Source: Bacteroidales bacterium (GTDB taxonomy: Bacteria; Bacteroidota; Bacteroidia; Bacteroidales; Muribaculaceae). Taken from it: a stretch of 9,145 nt of DNA. The stretch spans positions 7,614-16,758 of the forward strand of contig JAHZGZ010000287.1 of NCBI GenBank assembly GCA_019420545.1. Reading direction: 5' to 3'. Shown here one piece after another: positions 7,203-9,145 of this stretch (the first letter of the stretch is position 1; each line of letters begins with the position of its first letter). Below the pieces are notes generated by a model. The model made no database searches. It saw only the letters and a program-made list of their open reading frames with translations, and was not told where the DNA came from. Made by a program: the position numbers and the translations under genes.

Positions 7203-7606
7203 ACTCCTTTTCGGGCGAGACCTTCGCCGTTACCCCCGAAGCCGAACTGTGGCAGGTTGAGCTTATGCCCGATCAGCATGAATATTCCGATAAGCAGCAA
7301 TAATGGGCCAATCAGCATCTCTCCCCATTTCCCGATGGCTTTCTGTATGCCGAACACACTTGCGCCCTCTTTCAATATCGAGATAAGCACGATGCCGAGA
7401 ACGGTGTAGGCTATGATTCTTCCGACAGTATAGAGTACTCCATTTCGGAAAATGCGTCTGCGCTTCTCTATATCCTTGCTGATGTAGCCTATTGCGGCTA
7501 TATTGGTAGCAAGCGGACACGGCGAGATGGCGGTGAGTAATCCGAGGAGGAAGGCAGTCAGGGCCGGAGCAGTGCTGTTGTCAAGTAAAGTCTGCAACCA
7601 GTCCAT
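7124..7606 (-). CDS. CcdA/DsbD-like membrane protein, N-terminal half (frameshifted; ArsG-like)
   Basis: An inner-membrane thiol-disulfide carrier of the CcdA/DsbD transmembrane type, similar in layout to the permease-like ArsG proteins found with arsenical-resistance genes. Residues 13-35, 55-78 and 97-114 are hydrophobic. The hallmark TAISPCPLATN has the first redox cysteine, Cys30. Homology stops at Trp136-Gly137; the remaining 23 residues are a non-membrane, Ser/Cys-rich tail that comes from reading the wrong frame. One extra G in the G5 run (plus-strand C run 7196-7200) would join it to the frame ending at 6900, giving about 235 residues, the normal size. The ATG overlaps the TAA of the lipoprotein gene by one base (TAATG), so the two are translationally coupled. 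Expected role: moving electrons from the cytoplasm to the periplasmic thioredoxin-like lipoprotein, or exporting arsenicals; this is inference. Confidence 0.85.
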   Translation of the reverse strand: MDWLQTLLDNSTAPALTAFLLGLLTAISPCPLATNIAAIGYISKDIEKRRRIFRNGVLYTVGRIIAYTVLGIVLISILKEGASVFGIQKAIGKWGEMLIGPLLLLIGIFMLIGHKLNLPQFGFGGNGEGLARKGVWGPYCSASCSQWHSALQAVSSTSEC

Positions 7607-8031
7607 TATTTCAACGATTGGTGGATTTTGTCTGCAAGACCTTTCTTGAAGCCGTCAGGATTTTTACGGGCGTTTCCGAATCCGAACTCAGTGAGGTTGT
7701 TGCGGCTCTCTTTCCCGCCTTTCCATTTGTTTACAAAGAGAGAAGACCATGTTACTTCGTACTTGTCGGCGAACTTCTCGCCATCCGGGGTAGAGATATC
7801 CACGGTCTTGAATACGACAGTGCCGTTTTTCAGCTCATTTGCAAAGAGTGTATTTACTACCTCTTTAGCATTTTTCTCGATAGCCATGCAGGTGGCACAG
7901 CGTTGTTTGCCGTGAAAATATATCACTTCCACTCGATCCTTTTCAGGAGATTTTGCAGTGGCGGTATTATCCCCGCTTCCGCACGACATCAGCCCTATCA
8001 TAAGGGCGAAAAGCATAGGTGACTTTTTCAT
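7606..8031 (-). CDS. Periplasmic thioredoxin-like lipoprotein
   Basis: A 141-residue protein with an N-terminal lipoprotein signal: MKKSP, a hydrophobic stretch, then LMSC with Cys17 as the lipidated residue and Gly at +2. The mature part is a short thioredoxin-like domain: VEVIYFHGKQRCATCMAIE has the CxxC pair Cys45/Cys48, and a VDIST strand follows. It should be membrane-anchored on the periplasmic side. A longer open frame reaches back to ATG 8169 inside arsR, but that extension is not protein-like and would bury the signal peptide, so ATG 8031 is chosen. It lies 67 bases after arsR and overlaps the CcdA-like gene by one base, so the two are likely a redox pair. Thioredoxin-like partners of this kind occur beside ArsG-like permeases. 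The exact subfamily is uncertain. Confidence 0.86.
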   Translation of the reverse strand: MKKSPMLFALMIGLMSCGSGDNTATAKSPEKDRVEVIYFHGKQRCATCMAIEKNAKEVVNTLFANELKNGTVVFKTVDISTPDGEKFADKYEVTWSSLFVNKWKGGKESRNNLTEFGFGNARKNPDGFKKGLADKIHQSLK

Positions 8032-8060
8032 TTGCTTAAATGTATTTAATTGAGTCGTTA

Positions 8061-8076
8061 TTCGTCGAATTACGAA
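8061..8076. promoter_or_regulatory. Small dyad between arsR and the lipoprotein gene
   Basis: TTCGT (8061-8065) and ACGAA (8072-8076) are an inverted pair six bases apart; ATTCG-T-CGAAT (8060-8070) overlaps it. It could be a second repressor site for an internal promoter, but no good -7 box is seen in this 67-base gap, so the role is open. Confidence 0.25.
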
Positions 8077-8107
8077 CAATAAAAATAAAAAATAGTGCTC
8101 ACGAGCA
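8077..8107 (-). terminator. Weak hairpin plus U-tract at the arsR stop (possible attenuator)
   Basis: TGCTC-GT-GAGCA (8096-8107) forms a short dyad over the arsR TGA. On the minus strand it is followed by CTATTTTTTATTTTTATTG, a U-rich stretch. The stem is only four to five base pairs, so strong termination is unlikely, but partial termination would give more repressor than downstream message. Confidence 0.3.
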
Positions 8108-8428
8108 GCATCTATTATTTTTTGAGGGACAGCAGTCGTCAAGCATCTGTGAAAACAGTTGCCGGGCAAGTTTCCAGTTCTCTGCGTTGATGCAATACTT
8201 TACTTTTGGCGGCTCGATGGTGCCTTGTATCAGCCCCGCCTCTTTCAACTCGCTCAGATGTTGCGACACTGTGGCCTTCGCAATCGGAAGCACCTCGTGA
8301 ATGTCGCCGAAGAAACATTCGTTTCTCTGAGCGAGGAAATGTAGGATAGCTATACGAGTGGGATGTCCCATCGCTTTCGCAAATCTCGCAAGACGCTCCT
8401 GTTCAGGTGTGATCTCTAATTTTGACAT
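8099..8428 (-). CDS. arsR: ArsR-family arsenical/metalloid-responsive repressor
   Basis: A 109-residue winged helix-turn-helix protein of the ArsR/SmtB family, expected to be a DNA-binding dimer released by its ligand. GHPTRIAILHFL (residues 21-32) starts the fold, and ATVSQHLSELKEAGLI (52-67) is the recognition helix. The classic ELCVCDL metal site in the helix before it is absent; only Cys38 (NECFF) is near that place. Instead the C-terminus has CC pairs at 99/100 and 107/108, plus Cys79. This resembles the C-terminal cysteine site of the Acidithiobacillus ferrooxidans ArsR, so trivalent arsenic sensing there is likely, but ligand choice is inferred. It is the first gene of the operon; promoter and candidate operator lie directly upstream, giving self-repression. 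Confidence 0.92.
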   Translation of the reverse strand: MSKLEITPEQERLARFAKAMGHPTRIAILHFLAQRNECFFGDIHEVLPIAKATVSQHLSELKEAGLIQGTIEPPKVKYCINAENWKLARQLFSQMLDDCCPSKNNRCCS

Positions 8429-8436
8429 ATCACTCT

Positions 8437-8465
8437 TTGTTTGGTGTTCGCAAAATTACAAACAA
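8437..8465. promoter_or_regulatory. Perfect inverted repeat, candidate ArsR operator
   Basis: TTGTTTG (8437-8443) and CAAACAA (8459-8465) are exact reverse complements separated by 15 bases. The repeat covers the -7 box and probable start site of the arsR promoter, so a bound repressor would block transcription. The arm spacing (22 bases centre to centre) puts both halves on one face of the helix. The arms are low-complexity, which tempers confidence. Confidence 0.5.
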
Positions 8466-8482
8466 TATCTGACATGACCAAA
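8451..8482 (-). promoter_or_regulatory. Bacteroidetes-type promoter of the arsR operon
   Basis: On the minus strand TTTG (8482-8479), a 20-base spacer, then TAATTTTGC (8458-8450) match the Bacteroidetes consensus of TTTG, 19-21 bases, TAnnTTTGY. The predicted start is near 8443, leaving about 15 bases before ATG 8428. It is the best promoter in the window. Confidence 0.72.
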
Positions 8483-8565
8483 TTTTTCCAATAAGAAATG
8501 TTAAAAAATCTTTTTTTTACATGATAGCAATTCGACATCAGCAAAAAATGGCAGACATACACAAT

Positions 8566-8588
8566 TAAGAGCATGTTAAATGTTCTTA
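8566..8588 (-). terminator. Possible weak hairpin at the stop of the helicase-tail gene
   Basis: TAAGA and TCTTA arms, extended by CAT/ATG with one mismatch on the minus strand, surround a 5-base loop starting at the TAA stop. The sequence after it (ATTGTG) is not U-rich. The 157-base gap up to arsR is otherwise AT-rich, with an A/T run at about 8503-8518 and no gene. Confidence 0.22.
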
Positions 8589-9145
8589 GGGATTGAGATA
8601 GGCGATGACAATGCGGATCTCGTTGTAGGAGAATCTGTTGCGCAGGCGTTGGCGTACTTCGCCGAGGCCGGGGACACCCTCGAAACTTTCTACGGCTTTT
8701 GTTATGCTGTCGATCGTGCTGTCGTCAAGCAGGTCGTGTATGTCGAGTTTCCCCTCTTGCATCGCGCGTGTAAGATGTCCCCATACGGTCGACTCGGCAT
8801 AGCCGCGTCGCTCGGCGATGGCCGACGGCGTCAGGCCGTCGCTGAACATGCGGAAGCTCTCTATCCACGATGCCTCTTTAGGTTCTTTCTTGGGCTTTTC
8901 CTTTTTTACTTTTACTGCTACAGCCATTTCCTCAGTGGGTGTGGGAGCAGGAGCGTGGAGCGATATGGCCGACACGGATGCGGCTGCCGATGATTTGGTG
9001 GGACGTGCCGCACCTGCGCTCTTGCGTCGCGTGATTTTCTTCGACTTGTCGCGTGTAGCCTCGGCAATGGCTCGTTGCTTGCAGTTAAGATAGCCGGATA
9101 TCGTGAACCCTTCGCGCGATATGGCATCGAGCAGCAATAGCCGGG
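8586..9145 (-). CDS. C-terminal part of an HTH_40-type protein, probably a helicase (5' end outside window)
   Basis: The frame is open to the right window edge (codons before TTG 9137 continue without a stop), so the start is outside. About 186 residues are seen. The first 50 are basic; then comes a low-complexity linker rich in Ala, Ser, Pro and Lys (KVKKEKPKKEPKE), a flexible tether. The end, from SWIESFRMFSDGLTPSAIA through ERRGYAESTVWGHLTRAM to LDIHDLL, has the pattern of the HTH_40 domain found at the C-terminus of Bacteroidetes RecQ- and PIF1-like helicases. The catalytic domains cannot be seen, so which helicase it is, or whether it is one, is inference. Its codon and base use resemble the gcv genes, unlike the ars operon between them. 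Confidence 0.75.
   Translation of the reverse strand, partial: RLLLLDAISREGFTISGYLNCKQRAIAEATRDKSKKITRRKSAGAARPTKSSAAASVSAISLHAPAPTPTEEMAVAVKVKKEKPKKEPKEASWIESFRMFSDGLTPSAIAERRGYAESTVWGHLTRAMQEGKLDIHDLLDDSTIDSITKAVESFEGVPGLGEVRQRLRNRFSYNEIRIVIAYLNP

Noticed and set aside
7193..7204. Programmed -1 ribosomal frameshift in the CcdA-like gene
   Set aside because: The zero-frame codons (TGG GGG CCT) do not form a standard X XXY YYZ slippery heptamer, and no strong downstream structure was noticed, so a simple indel is more likely.
8032..8169. Longer start (ATG 8169) for the thioredoxin lipoprotein
   Set aside because: It would overlap arsR and put 46 non-homologous residues before a clean lipoprotein signal peptide.
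8498..8580. Direct repeat ATGTTAAA (8498-8505 and 8573-8580) as a possible insertion duplication
   Set aside because: Eight AT-rich bases in an AT-rich spacer are expected by chance, and they do not flank the ars operon.
8580..8993. 137-codon open frame on the + strand opposite the helicase tail
   Set aside because: The opposite strand has a convincing HTH domain and linker; this frame has no motif and begins in the stop region of the real gene.

Overview
The window looks like chromosomal DNA of a gut-type Bacteroidales bacterium; a Muribaculaceae-like member is my best guess. This rests on three things: almost no Shine-Dalgarno signals, promoter-like sequences of the Bacteroidetes type (TTTG-N20-TAnnTTTG), and a helicase-tail gene carrying the C-terminal helix-turn-helix common in that group. 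The genus assignment is inference from sequence feel, not a search.

Left part (1-4569, + strand, GC-rich): a glycine cleavage block. It holds the end of gcvH (lipoyl H-protein, cut by the window edge), gcvPA and gcvPB (the glycine decarboxylase P-protein as two subunits), then, after a 164-base gap filled by a large inverted repeat, a dihydrolipoyl dehydrogenase (lpd, L-protein). Together they decarboxylate glycine, carry the aminomethyl group on lipoyl-H and reoxidise the lipoyl arm with NAD+. The T-protein gene (gcvT) is not in view.

Middle part (4654-8428, - strand, visibly more AT-rich): a compact operon read right to left that looks like arsenical or thiophilic-metalloid resistance. The order is an ArsR-type repressor with a cysteine-rich tail, a periplasmic thioredoxin-like lipoprotein, a CcdA/DsbD-like membrane protein broken into two reading frames by a one-base shift in a G run, a small cytoplasmic thioredoxin-fold protein with an unusual cysteine-rich N-terminus, an ArsP/YraQ-type permease, and a thioredoxin-coupled arsenate reductase. 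A good promoter and a perfect inverted repeat that could be the ArsR operator lie just upstream of arsR. No ArsB or Acr3 arsenite pump is present, so efflux would have to use the ArsP-like permease and perhaps the CcdA-like protein.

Right end (8586-9145, - strand, GC-rich again): the C-terminal part of a protein ending in an HTH_40-like domain, probably the tail of a RecQ- or PIF1-type helicase. The body lies outside the window.

The most interesting points are the arsenical redox/efflux operon as a unit, its frameshift between the two redox cysteines of the CcdA-like protein, and the nested palindromic element between gcvPB and lpd. No tRNA, rRNA, CRISPR array, transposase or phage gene was seen.
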